Shown: in pieces, positions 17,157-25,886 of the stretch
Numbering within the stretch: the first letter of the stretch is position 1
Layout of the letters: each line of letters opens with the position of its first letter
NCBI RefSeq assembly: GCF_013035425.1
Contig: NZ_WQHX01000002.1
Coordinates: 372,001 to 436,000 of the forward strand
Source of the DNA: Ruegeria arenilitoris
GTDB lineage: Bacteria > Pseudomonadota > Alphaproteobacteria > Rhodobacterales > Rhodobacteraceae
Reading direction: 5' to 3'
Length of the DNA: 64,000 nucleotides
Notes under the pieces: model-generated
Seen by the model: the letters and a program-made list of their open reading frames with translations, nothing else
What the model was told of the DNA's origin: nothing
Databases searched by the model: none
Made by a program: the position numbers and the translations under genes

Positions 17157-18550
17157 TGCAACGCCCTCCAAACATCCTTGATCACGACAGGCGCCATCAT
17201 GACCTGTTCGCGTGTGGTGTCGAATTGACCAACCTGAAACCTAATCACCTTGCGACCTTCGAACATGGCCTGCGTCAGGTAAATGCGCCCGTCATCATTC
17301 AATGCATCAACCAATCGCTGTTGCGCCGCGTCGTCACCAGGACAGCGAAATGTAAAAAGGCTTAAAATTGGTTCGGTAACAATCTCAAACCCTTCGGTTG
17401 CGCGAATTTTGTCGCAGACTTCGTGCCCCCAAGTCACATGATTGCGAATACGTTCACGCAGCCCCTCCAAACCATAGGAACGGATCAGGAACCAGATTTT
17501 AAGCGCCCGAAACCGACGGCCCAGCGGAATAGTCCATTCGGAATAATTTGTTACCTCGGCCCCAGAGGTTTTTAGGAATTCCGGTTCTATCTTCAGAGTA
17601 TTGAGCTGAGGTATCGGATCTCGCAAAAATTGTACTGAGCAATCGAACTGCGCACCGAGCCACTTATGTGGGTTGAAGACAATGCTGTCGAACCCCTCAA
17701 CCCCTGCCCAAAAATCGCCTCTGAACTCCGGGCAAATCATTGCGGAACCAGCCCAAGCCGCATCAAGATGCGTATACAAATCCTGCTCATTTGCGACTTT
17801 CAGTACTTCATCCAACCGATCGCTGGCCCCAATACCGGTGCCACCGGTTGCAGCGATAATACCCGCTGGTTTTTGCCCGACGTCGCGATCACTAGAAATC
17901 GCTTCGCGCAGCGCCGCAGCGTCCATCGAATGGCGCGGGCCAACTGTCGGTATCTTAACCAGATTTTTTTCCCCGATCCCCGCGACCCAGCATGCCCTAT
18001 CGATGGAAGAATGGACTTGCTCAGAACAATAAATGCGCAAGTCACCCTTGGCGTTCAGCCCGTCGCGATTGCCGGTGAAGCCAGTTGCCCGTTCGCGCAT
18101 GGTCAAAACCGCTGAAAGCGTTGCGGAAGAGGCGCTGTCCTGAATAACCCCTGTATATTCAGGCGGCAGATCAAGCGCCTGGCGTAACCAATCAACCATA
18201 ACACCTTCAAGCTCGGTTGCTGCAGGCGAAGTCTGCCACAACATGCATTGCGCTGCGACGGTCGTGATCAACATGTCCGCCAGCATTGAAGGAGGTGCTG
18301 CATTAGCCGGAAAATACGCGAAAAATCGGGGATGTTGCCAATGGGTCATTCCGGGCATTACGATCCGTTCGAAATCGGCCATGATGTCTTCCATGGCCTC
18401 GGATTCATCAGGTGGAATTTCCGGCAATTGAGCGGCAATTTCACCCGGAGCCGTCTGCGCCCTTACTGGGAGTTCAGGAAGACCCTTGTGATAATCCGCA
18501 GCCCAGTCAGAAATATGTTTGCCCCAATGGCTGAACTCATCCCAGTTCAT
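17153..18550 (-). CDS. PLP-dependent aromatic L-amino-acid decarboxylase (group II)
   Basis: 465 aa enzyme of the aromatic amino acid / tyrosine decarboxylase family, which removes CO2 from L-DOPA, tyrosine, phenylalanine or tryptophan to give the arylethylamine. Seen directly: the PLP-stacking His in EQVHSSIDRA (H180), the PLP-pyridine Asp in HLDAAWAGSAMICPEFR (D263), and the Schiff-base Lys in FNPHKWLGA (K296). It sits between hpaD and hpaG in the homoprotocatechuate operon, and its stop overlaps the hpaG start (ATGA). GGAG precedes its ATG, 20 bp after hpaD. Context points to L-DOPA (giving dopamine) or tyrosine (giving tyramine) as substrate. This is not a usual member of hpa operons. Confidence 0.9.
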   Translation of the reverse strand: MNWDEFSHWGKHISDWAADYHKGLPELPVRAQTAPGEIAAQLPEIPPDESEAMEDIMADFERIVMPGMTHWQHPRFFAYFPANAAPPSMLADMLITTVAAQCMLWQTSPAATELEGVMVDWLRQALDLPPEYTGVIQDSASSATLSAVLTMRERATGFTGNRDGLNAKGDLRIYCSEQVHSSIDRACWVAGIGEKNLVKIPTVGPRHSMDAAALREAISSDRDVGQKPAGIIAATGGTGIGASDRLDEVLKVANEQDLYTHLDAAWAGSAMICPEFRGDFWAGVEGFDSIVFNPHKWLGAQFDCSVQFLRDPIPQLNTLKIEPEFLKTSGAEVTNYSEWTIPLGRRFRALKIWFLIRSYGLEGLRERIRNHVTWGHEVCDKIRATEGFEIVTEPILSLFTFRCPGDDAAQQRLVDALNDDGRIYLTQAMFEGRKVIRFQVGQFDTTREQVMMAPVVIKDVWRALQ

Positions 18551-18570
18551 TCACAACTCCGTAGTAAATT

Positions 18571-19554
18571 TTATGGTGCGATAATCGGGGTAGCATTCAA
18601 CTCGGCTTCTTTAACTGCGACATCAGTAAACTGCGTTCCATGTTCGAACCAGCTGCGCGGTGCCGGAGCCCCCCAAAGAGTTTGGCGTTGCGGGTCTTTC
18701 AAATCCCATTTCAAAGGTTCGTGGTCGGGATCTACGGTTTGATAATCCGAGCTATAGATTTCGATCCGGTGACCATCCGGATCAAGAATATACAAGAAGA
18801 ACGCATTTGAAATACCATGCCGACCCGGTCCCCGCTCTATATTCTCTACGTATCCGGTCGTCGACATTACATCCAGTAAGTCGATGATGTGCAACGGATT
18901 GGCTACCCAAAACGCCACGTGGTGCAACCGAGGGCCAGTACCGTTTGTAAAGGCCATATCATGCACACCGCCTTTTCGGTGCAGCCACGCGGCCCAAAGG
19001 CGTTTACTTTCCTCATCCTCGGTGTATTCGGTCACCCGAAAACCCATTTCACTGTAAAAAACGACGCTTTCATCCACATTGGGGCTGAAGCAGTTAAAGT
19101 GGTCGATCCGCAAAGGGCGCACACCGTGGTAGCGCGCGTATTGCTGATGGATCGTCGGCAAACGGTCCATCTTGTGATAAAATTCCAAAGGAACGCCATT
19201 GTTGTCAGATGTCAAAAGCGTCCGGCCTTGATGCGGTCTTTCAATCCACTTGGTTGGTCGACCCTTTGTTTGAAACCATTTGTTTGCCCGGTCCAAGTCT
19301 GTTTCGTCAAACAGCTTGAAGCCCATGACTTCAACAGTGCCCGGGGCGTCTGATGCCTGCAGAACAATGCTGTGGTGTCCCCGCTCCTCTAGCGCGCGCA
19401 AATAGATGTGACTGTCAGTTTCGTTGGTCACCTGAAGGCCAAACATGTCCACATAGAACTTACGCGAAACCGTCAAATCTTTGACATTTAGACAAACATG
19501 GCTCAGTCGGATTGTATTGAAATCCGGGTAAAGGTTCGGTGCGGGTACTGGCAT
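18571..19554 (-). CDS. hpaD: 3,4-dihydroxyphenylacetate (homoprotocatechuate) 2,3-dioxygenase
   Basis: 327 aa type I extradiol dioxygenase with two vicinal-oxygen-chelate domains. It cleaves homoprotocatechuate to 5-carboxymethyl-2-hydroxymuconate semialdehyde. The residues known from the Brevibacterium fuscum enzyme can be placed with a near-constant offset of two to three: metal ligands H152 (RIDHF), H212 (LHHVAF) and E265 (HRIEIY), and second-sphere H198 (GGVHD), H246 (GRHGI) and Y255 (FFLYI). That argues for homoprotocatechuate rather than a biphenyl or catechol substrate. GGGAG precedes the ATG; it follows hpaE by 81 bp. Confidence 0.93.
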   Translation of the reverse strand: MPVPAPNLYPDFNTIRLSHVCLNVKDLTVSRKFYVDMFGLQVTNETDSHIYLRALEERGHHSIVLQASDAPGTVEVMGFKLFDETDLDRANKWFQTKGRPTKWIERPHQGRTLLTSDNNGVPLEFYHKMDRLPTIHQQYARYHGVRPLRIDHFNCFSPNVDESVVFYSEMGFRVTEYTEDEESKRLWAAWLHRKGGVHDMAFTNGTGPRLHHVAFWVANPLHIIDLLDVMSTTGYVENIERGPGRHGISNAFFLYILDPDGHRIEIYSSDYQTVDPDHEPLKWDLKDPQRQTLWGAPAPRSWFEHGTQFTDVAVKEAELNATPIIAP

Positions 19555-19635
19555 TTTAAACTCCCATGGCTTCCAAAGCGTCTGGCTGCCTTGACAATTG
19601 GTGTTGGTGCGCGCGTTTTTATCAGCCCAGTCGGG

Positions 19636-21144
19636 TCACACTCCAAGACGGGTAATTCTGTGTTGACCGGTGGCAAAACCGATGTGCTTTTGCTCCATAT
19701 AAAACTCGAAAGACCAATCCCCGCCGTCACGCCCAATTCCAGATGCTTTCACGCCGCCAAAAGGGGTCGGCAGATGGCGTACATTTTCTGAATTCACCCA
19801 GATCATCCCCGCCTCGAGCCCGTCAGTAAATCGTAGCGCGCGCGTCAGGTCGTTCGTCCAAAGATAACCGGTCAAACCATAAGGTGTATCGTTGGCCAAC
19901 TGAAGAGCTTCTTCCTCGGTTGAAAAAGAGATTGAGGTCAGAACAGGTCCGAATATCTCTTCTCGCGCGATGCGCATCTGGTTGGTGGCGTTCGTAAACA
20001 GAGTGGGCCGGACAAAGTAGCCCTTGTCACCCAAAACCTCACCACCAGCGGCGATTTTTGCGCCGTCCTGTTTGGCTACTTCGAAGTACGAGGTGACCTT
20101 ATTAAAATGCTCTTCGCTTATCAGCGGCCCAACTTCGGTTTCTGGGTCTAGCGGGTGGCCAACGCGGATGTTATTGACGCGTTCGATCAGCTTGGCCTCA
20201 AATTCCTCGCGGATCGTTTCCTGAACCAAAAGGCGCGAAGACGAGGTGCATCGTTCGCCATTGATCGAATAGATCATGAAGATTACTGCGTCCAATGCGC
20301 GGTCCAAATCGGCGTCTTCAAACACGATAACCGGATTTTTGCCCCCAAGTTCAAGATGATTACGCTTCAGCGTATCTGCCCCTTGTTTGGTAACCAGGCT
20401 ACCTGTGCGACTCTCACCTACAAACGCGATTGCGCGTATTTTTGGATGTTCACACAGAGCTTTGCCCACCTCCTCACCATAGCCATTCACGGTATTGAGT
20501 ACGCCTTTGGGCAAGCCGGCCTCTTCTGCGATTTCAACCAACAACCGCGCCGTCAACGGGCTGGCCTCAGCTGGCTTGTGTATGACTGTACAACCTGCAG
20601 CCAGTGCCGGCGCAATCTTCCACGTGGAAAGCATGAAAGGCGTATTCCAAGGAGTAATGACACCCACCGGGCCGATCGGCACGCGCGTTGTAATGTTCAT
20701 AAGCGTTGGAGACTTCAGGTGCTGACCATCCCGCGCTTGCACCACCTGATCCGCAAAATAGCGAAAATTTTCTGCCCCGCGCAGCGCTGCCTTGGACATG
20801 AACTTTAGCGCCTGCCCTGTATCCCAGCATTCGCACAAAGCAATTTCTTCCGCTCGCGCTTCAATAGCTTCGGCGATGCGTATCAGTATACTTTGCCTTT
20901 CCTTCGCAGCCATATCGCGCCAATCAACAAACGCGTCCGCCGCCGCTGTCGCTGCGGCATCGATGTCATCAGTGTTACCCCTCGCAACTTGGCAAATCGT
21001 GCTTCGGTCGACAGGAGATGAATTTTCGAAAACCCCCAATGAGCCTGCACGATCCTGACCTGCAATCCGGTTCAGCACTCCGTTTGATTGGAACCTGTCC
21101 AAATGCCGATACAATTTTTTGACGTTTTGCTCTAAAGTGCTCAT
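19636..21144 (-). CDS. hpaE: 5-carboxymethyl-2-hydroxymuconate-6-semialdehyde dehydrogenase
   Basis: 502 aa ALDH superfamily enzyme, close in length to known HpaE. It oxidises the ring-cleavage semialdehyde with NAD. Motifs: TPWNTPFMLSTWK, the general base in HLELGGKNP, the catalytic Cys in NGERCTSSSRLL, and HLPTPFGGVKASGIGR near the end. Its start overlaps the hpaF stop (ATGA), and hpaD follows, the expected pathway company. Confidence in HpaE specifically comes from operon position and the HpaE-like N-terminal and active-site segments. Confidence 0.9.
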   Translation of the reverse strand: MSTLEQNVKKLYRHLDRFQSNGVLNRIAGQDRAGSLGVFENSSPVDRSTICQVARGNTDDIDAAATAAADAFVDWRDMAAKERQSILIRIAEAIEARAEEIALCECWDTGQALKFMSKAALRGAENFRYFADQVVQARDGQHLKSPTLMNITTRVPIGPVGVITPWNTPFMLSTWKIAPALAAGCTVIHKPAEASPLTARLLVEIAEEAGLPKGVLNTVNGYGEEVGKALCEHPKIRAIAFVGESRTGSLVTKQGADTLKRNHLELGGKNPVIVFEDADLDRALDAVIFMIYSINGERCTSSSRLLVQETIREEFEAKLIERVNNIRVGHPLDPETEVGPLISEEHFNKVTSYFEVAKQDGAKIAAGGEVLGDKGYFVRPTLFTNATNQMRIAREEIFGPVLTSISFSTEEEALQLANDTPYGLTGYLWTNDLTRALRFTDGLEAGMIWVNSENVRHLPTPFGGVKASGIGRDGGDWSFEFYMEQKHIGFATGQHRITRLGV

Positions 21145-21530
21145 TGTTGCTCCTCTAGATGATCACGGATGGTGCCACATTTTGGGGCAAGGTTGGCATC
21201 GATTTCTCGCAACTCAGCTGACAGCGCGATTGACCGGATGTTCATCGCCGACGATAGAAAAGCCCGAGCCGACTCGAAAATCCGTTCTATCACCTGTTGC
21301 TTGACCCGAGCAGTACGCCCCTCGCGCAGACGAACTGATATGTCTACGAAACCGTGTTTGGGGTCGCCATCCGCGATTGCATAATGATCCACCTTTATGG
21401 CGCGCACGCGTATTCCCGGTATAGGCAGAGCGTCGATTTGACTGGCTGAACTCCTAACAGCTTCGCACAATGCGCCAATGTCAACATCTGGCTCAAGGTT
21501 GCCAGAATAGTCGATTTGGATATGCGGCAT
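21141..21530 (-). CDS. hpaF: 5-carboxymethyl-2-hydroxymuconate Delta-isomerase
   Basis: 129 aa tautomerase-superfamily enzyme that isomerises CHM to 5-oxopent-3-ene-1,2,5-tricarboxylate. The catalytic proline directly follows the initiator Met (MPHIQIDYSGNLE), and length matches the E. coli CHM isomerase at about 126 aa. It is the first gene of the hpa operon, preceded by a 179-bp gap that should hold the promoter, and overlaps hpaE. Confidence 0.9.
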   Translation of the reverse strand: MPHIQIDYSGNLEPDVDIGALCEAVRSSASQIDALPIPGIRVRAIKVDHYAIADGDPKHGFVDISVRLREGRTARVKQQVIERIFESARAFLSSAMNIRSIALSAELREIDANLAPKCGTIRDHLEEQQ

Positions 21531-21550
21531 GACACAACCCTGTTTATTTT

Positions 21551-21616
21551 ACATGTTAATCATTTTGGAAAGTAACGGAGTTTGTTCAACTGAGTCAAAC
21601 AAAATACTTAACATGT
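21551..21616 (-). promoter_or_regulatory. hpa operon control region with nested inverted repeats
   Basis: The 179-bp gap upstream of hpaF contains ACATGTTAA at 21551-21559 and its exact inverse TTAACATGT at 21608-21616. Nested between them, GTTTG at 21580-21584 pairs with CAAAC at 21596-21600. This symmetrical layout suggests dimer or tetramer binding, with the IclR regulator encoded 1.5 kb upstream as the obvious candidate. Confidence 0.4.
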
Positions 21617-21709
21617 GTTGTACTTTCTCGATGAACCAAAGACCAATGGCGCTTACAAGGCGCAAAGCCGCTGTCAGCGTTGAGCAAACGGATCAGCCAC
21701 CGCAAGCAC

Positions 21710-23062
21710 TTAAATTGCGTTTAAACCGCTATCCAACGCTGAAAGGATGGTATTAACGTCTTCTTCGCTAAGGATCAGTGGTGGTGAAAGAATGATATTA
21801 TTCCCGGAAACGCGCACCATGGCGCCAGCATCGTACGCTGTTTCCTGAACCTTACCGATCACAGACTTACCGATAGGCACTTTGCTTGTACGATCTGATA
21901 CAAGTTCAAGCGCACACATTAATCCGTATCCGCCACGGACATCACCGACCGCATCGTGTTTTTGCGCAAGCCTTTTTAGCCCTTTGAACAACTGATCTCC
22001 GCGGGCTGCAGCGTTGTCTTTAACATTGAGCCTTTGTGTTTCTTTCAGACACGCGATCGCTGCAGCTGCCCCGACCGGATGCCCGGAATAGGTGTATCCC
22101 GAACCAATGGTTGCCTTGCCCGTTGCGTCACTCTCAAAGACATCAGAGACTGAATCGCTGATCATCACCGCTCCAAATGGAAAATATCCGTTGGTAATGG
22201 CCTTTGCGGTAACTGCCAAGTCAGGCTGAACACCAAAACGGCGTGAACCACTCCACGCTCCAGTACGGCCGTAGGCCGTGATAACCTCATCCGCGACCAG
22301 CAGAATTCCGTACTTTGCACATATTTCGCGCACTCCGGGAAGAAAGCTTTCATGCGGCGGAATCACGCCACCTGCGCCAAGGACAGGCTCAACTATCATG
22401 GCAGCAATCGTCGACGAATCCTGAAACTTGATTTCGTCTTCCAATGCCGCCAGACACAACTGCGCCAGCTTGTACGAGTCCGTTTCCCCAAACGGGTTGC
22501 GATATGTGTAAGGCGAAGGAATGTGGTGGCAACCCGGCATCAGCGGCTCATACTGAATGCGGAAATTCGGGTTTCCGTTAACCGATGCGCCCAAAGTGTG
22601 CGTTCCGTGATACCCCTTTTTCAGACTCAAAAATTTAACACGGCCACTCTCGCCCCGAACTTTGTGGTACTGTCGGGCAAGGCGTAACGCGATTTCCACA
22701 CCATCTGATCCTCCCGAAGTGAAAAACGCGCGGGAAAGGCCGTCAGGGGCAAAAAATTCACGAAGCATCCAACTGAGTTCAATCACCAGATCATTAGTGG
22801 TGCCGCGAAAAATCGAATAATAGGGCAGTCGATCAAGCTGTTCGGTGATCGCGTCTTTTATCGGTTGGCAGGAATAGCCAAGATTCACGTTCCATAAACC
22901 CCCAACACCATCAATGACAGTACGACCGTCAACGTCCGTGATGGTGACGCCCTCACCCCCAACAATGATTTCAGGCGGATTTGCTAAGCTGTCCGCCGGA
23001 TGCGCCATAGGATGCCACAGGTGGCGCGCGTTGTTTTCTTTAAGGAAATTACTGTCCTTCAT
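21710..23062 (-). CDS. Class III omega-aminotransferase
   Basis: 450 aa PLP enzyme of the class III family (putrescine, beta-alanine:pyruvate and omega-amine transaminases), transferring a terminal amino group to pyruvate or another oxoacid. Seen: FTSGGSDGVEIALRLAR, the PLP-phosphate KKGYHGTHTLGASV, the Asp of VADEVITAYGRTG, and the Schiff-base Lys in VTAKAITNGYFPFGAV. Its ATG overlaps the IclR stop (ATGA). In this cluster the likely amino donor is the arylethylamine made by the decarboxylase in the next operon, yielding the phenylacetaldehyde. That specificity is inferred. Confidence 0.88.
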   Translation of the reverse strand: MKDSNFLKENNARHLWHPMAHPADSLANPPEIIVGGEGVTITDVDGRTVIDGVGGLWNVNLGYSCQPIKDAITEQLDRLPYYSIFRGTTNDLVIELSWMLREFFAPDGLSRAFFTSGGSDGVEIALRLARQYHKVRGESGRVKFLSLKKGYHGTHTLGASVNGNPNFRIQYEPLMPGCHHIPSPYTYRNPFGETDSYKLAQLCLAALEDEIKFQDSSTIAAMIVEPVLGAGGVIPPHESFLPGVREICAKYGILLVADEVITAYGRTGAWSGSRRFGVQPDLAVTAKAITNGYFPFGAVMISDSVSDVFESDATGKATIGSGYTYSGHPVGAAAAIACLKETQRLNVKDNAAARGDQLFKGLKRLAQKHDAVGDVRGGYGLMCALELVSDRTSKVPIGKSVIGKVQETAYDAGAMVRVSGNNIILSPPLILSEEDVNTILSALDSGLNAI

Positions 23063-23874
23063 AACATCACCTGTTTAGCAGTGGTTTCTTCGCCCCATCC
23101 TGACGGCAGACTCTGAAAAATTTTTGGGAAAACACCACCCAACGCGGTGGAGGCTCGGTCTGCTTCTTGTAAAAGCATCAGGGCAATATCGCGAAGTTTA
23201 AGAGGGCTGATGCGAGCGCTTGGCACTGCGACCGCCAGAGATCCGACAACTCTTCCCCCATCGCCGAAAAGCGGGACGCCCACTGAACTTACCCCTTCAT
23301 CGAATGTGCCTGTAACGGTGCAAACGCCGTATTGGCGAACCATCCCTATTTTGTCCCTAAGCACAGCGGGATCAGAAATTGTCTGGTCTGTGTACTTTGA
23401 CAGCGGTCTGGCCATGACCTTCGTCCGCAAGTCATCCGGGCAAAACGCCAATACCGCAATTCCCGAAGACGTGGCGTGCAGTGGCAACATTTCCGCAATG
23501 TCGAAATTCACCTGAACCCCATGTAAACACGGGTCCGCATGCGCCACCGGAGATAAGGCCTCGCCCTGCAGAAGGCTGGCATGGGCCAGTTCTCCGACCT
23601 TTTCTGACAACTCAAAGACGATTGGTTGCAACAACTTGCGAACTGGAAACAAAGTTTCACGCAGCGCCGACAAACGTAGCAAAGCCGGACCCAACCGGTA
23701 CGCGCGGGTCATTGGATGCTGTTCCAGATATCCGTTTTCTGCAAGTTCAGTCAGGTGGCGATGCAGGGTCGCTTTGTCGCGTCCAGTGATGCGCACAAAC
23801 TCACCAAGTCCGATCTCGGCTCTGTCGCGGTCGAAAAGCCCAAGCAACTCAAGTGCTTTTGTTATTGTACCCAT
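23059..23874 (-). CDS. IclR-family transcriptional regulator
   Basis: 271 aa regulator with an N-terminal winged helix (ALELLGLFDRDRAEIGLGEFVRITGRDKATLHRHLTELAENGYLE) and the C-terminal IclR effector domain (VNFDIAEMLPLHATSSGIAVLAFCP, then VCTVTGTFDEGVSSVGVPLFGD). IclR proteins often control aromatic catabolism. It lies inside the operon, directly abutting the amidotransferase gene (TAGATG) and overlapping the aminotransferase. Candidate targets are the hpaF upstream region and the tctC/aldehyde dehydrogenase divergent region. Confidence 0.9.
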   Translation of the reverse strand: MGTITKALELLGLFDRDRAEIGLGEFVRITGRDKATLHRHLTELAENGYLEQHPMTRAYRLGPALLRLSALRETLFPVRKLLQPIVFELSEKVGELAHASLLQGEALSPVAHADPCLHGVQVNFDIAEMLPLHATSSGIAVLAFCPDDLRTKVMARPLSKYTDQTISDPAVLRDKIGMVRQYGVCTVTGTFDEGVSSVGVPLFGDGGRVVGSLAVAVPSARISPLKLRDIALMLLQEADRASTALGGVFPKIFQSLPSGWGEETTAKQVML

Positions 23875-24585
23875 CTAGCGCATCCCGTTCTCAAAAAAGG
23901 CTGCTATTTCGTTTGCAAAGACCAGTCTATCTGCGGAACCGGCTTGCAATGACAGACGCGCCTTGTTCGTGACATCTTCGCCAAGATAAGAAGCGTATTC
24001 TTCGACAAGGTCGGTCACGAACTCATGGGTCATCTCAGGATGATGTTGAACAGTGAAAACGTGATTGCCGATGGCAAATCCGGCAATCGGGCAACCCGCG
24101 CCTTCGAAGATACACTGTGCACCGTCCGGAAGCGCACCCACCTGTTCGATGTGAGAACCGTAAAGATAAATAGTTTCGTTCTCGCCAGACCAGTTCGTCT
24201 TAGCCACGCGATGCATTTCGATCCGTCCGTGCGCCCAACCGTCGGGGTTTCGCACAATCGGAGCCCTCAGTGCTTTGGCGATTATCTGATGCCCGAAACA
24301 GGCACCAAACAGAGGAGTTTTCTGAGCTATTATCTGTCGGATCAAGGTCTCCAACCGGAGCATCCAGGGCTCATTTTCAGTGACAGAGGACGGGCTACCC
24401 GTGATCATCACACCATCGAATTTTGAAATGTCTGCCGGGAATTCGCCCTTACAGACCCAAAATGCAGTTACATCCCAATCCGGTCTCACTTCATTAATCA
24501 GATTTGCAAAGGCGGTGTCATCCATCGGGCGAGCCAATGCAAAGGCACTGAAATCGGTATTTGTGACAAGGGTTGCTATTTTCAT
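23875..24585 (-). CDS. Class I glutamine-amidotransferase-like hydrolase
   Basis: 236 aa GMP-synthase-type class I GATase domain standing alone. The nucleophile is in FGACFGHQIIA (C96) and the catalytic His in TVQHHPEM. Stand-alone GATase-like proteins next to glutamine-synthetase-like ligases occur in amine catabolism, for example gamma-glutamyl hydrolases such as PuuD and the amidotransferase-like partner in aniline operons. Here it follows the ligase by one base (TGAAATG, start at 24585). An alternative ATG at 24603 would overlap the ligase by 17 bp. A role in hydrolysing a gamma-glutamylated intermediate is inferred. Confidence 0.82.
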   Translation of the reverse strand: MKIATLVTNTDFSAFALARPMDDTAFANLINEVRPDWDVTAFWVCKGEFPADISKFDGVMITGSPSSVTENEPWMLRLETLIRQIIAQKTPLFGACFGHQIIAKALRAPIVRNPDGWAHGRIEMHRVAKTNWSGENETIYLYGSHIEQVGALPDGAQCIFEGAGCPIAGFAIGNHVFTVQHHPEMTHEFVTDLVEEYASYLGEDVTNKARLSLQAGSADRLVFANEIAAFFENGMR

Positions 24586-24586
24586 T

Positions 24587-25879
24587 TCAGACAAACCACA
24601 CATAGAAGTCCAACAGAGCGTCAGGTTCCAGTTCGCGCGTTTTGCGGAATTCCCGCTCCTTCATGAAAACATGATTTTCTACCAGTTCGCGTCCTACTGC
24701 ATCGACCAACGCGGTATCAGCTTGTAGGTCCTGAATAGCCTTGCGCAGGTTTGGTGCCGTTCCGACCCGGGCATCAACAGTGTCAAATCCATCGCCTGTC
24801 TCGATTGGTGGCAGGGTTAGCTTGCTCTCGAATCCAAGACGAGCTGCCTGCAGAACAGCGGCTGCGGCCGTATAAGGGTTCGCGCTGGCGTCGGCCATAC
24901 GATGCTCTAACCGCGCTTTTGCTCCGCCTTCCCCAGACACCCGTGTGGTTACGCCTCGGTGATCACCCCCCCAGTTTTTCCAGTAACCGGACAGAGTCGA
25001 AGGCTGCAATCGACGGTACGACCCAGCGGTAGGCGCAATTAGCCCAGCCAAACCTTCGTGATGGTGAACCAATCCTGCCAGGCACCCTCGCGAAAGGTCA
25101 TTCAAATGATCCGGACCACCGAGATCTCCTGTTGCCAACGCGTTACCGCCTTCGGCATTCTGGAACGAGAAATTGATATGCATGCCGGATCCACCCAGTT
25201 CAGACAAAGGCTTGGGTAGGAAAGTCAGTACAATCCCGTGATCCAAAGCGACTTCTCGGGCCATTTGTCGGAACAAAACTGTGTCATCCACGGCTTTCAA
25301 CGCGTCGTCGAAAGTCAATGTGTATTCAAATTGCGGACTGTCATATTCTGCGGTTATCAGGTCCAGCCGGAACCCCAATTCCAAGGCTTTGTTCCAGATG
25401 ACGTCATTTATCCGTATTGGATCGGAAAATGGTCCAGTACCATAGACTGTCCCGCCAGGAGCGTCATACGGGCGCAATCGCCCGTCCTCGCCCCCTTGCA
25501 AGGCATAAGCCTCAAGCTCGATGCCAAGCATTGGTTTAAGCCCGTGTTTCTCCCAATCCCCTATGGCACGTTTCAAGGCGCCTCGCGGACACAGGGACAA
25601 AGGCGTTCCATCCGCATCAAAAAGATCACCAACGACGATTGCAGTTTCCGGCTCCCATCCTTTTCGGATATCGTCACCCCGCCACCGAAGCTCCATATCC
25701 GGCGCTCCTTCGCGCACCTTGGCATGTGGCGCATCCAGCAACAGGTCTCTGTCGTAATGCACACCAAACGTGGCTCGGGCAAATCGGGTTGACGCATCGC
25801 CGATCTTGCTGGCCGGCAGGTACTTGCCCCTTGGGATCGACAGGTGGTCAATGAACAAGGCGCGTAAACGGTTCGACAT
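24587..25879 (-). CDS. Glutamine-synthetase-like gamma-glutamylamide ligase
   Basis: 430 aa protein of the glutamine synthetase fold. Seen: LGIELEAYAL (metal-ligand Glu), AEYDSPQFEYTL, GSGMHINFSF corresponding to the GxGxHxH segment, and GEGGAKARLEHRMADASANPY near the C-terminus. Length and divergent substrate loops fit the PuuA/GlnT/IpuC-type enzymes that join glutamate to an organic amine using ATP rather than housekeeping GlnA. It lies between a P450 and a GATase in an amine/aromatic operon, so an amine-detoxifying or activating role is likely. Amine substrate unknown. Confidence 0.85.
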   Translation of the reverse strand: MSNRLRALFIDHLSIPRGKYLPASKIGDASTRFARATFGVHYDRDLLLDAPHAKVREGAPDMELRWRGDDIRKGWEPETAIVVGDLFDADGTPLSLCPRGALKRAIGDWEKHGLKPMLGIELEAYALQGGEDGRLRPYDAPGGTVYGTGPFSDPIRINDVIWNKALELGFRLDLITAEYDSPQFEYTLTFDDALKAVDDTVLFRQMAREVALDHGIVLTFLPKPLSELGGSGMHINFSFQNAEGGNALATGDLGGPDHLNDLSRGCLAGLVHHHEGLAGLIAPTAGSYRRLQPSTLSGYWKNWGGDHRGVTTRVSGEGGAKARLEHRMADASANPYTAAAAVLQAARLGFESKLTLPPIETGDGFDTVDARVGTAPNLRKAIQDLQADTALVDAVGRELVENHVFMKEREFRKTRELEPDALLDFYVWFV

Positions 25880-25886
25880 GGTGATC

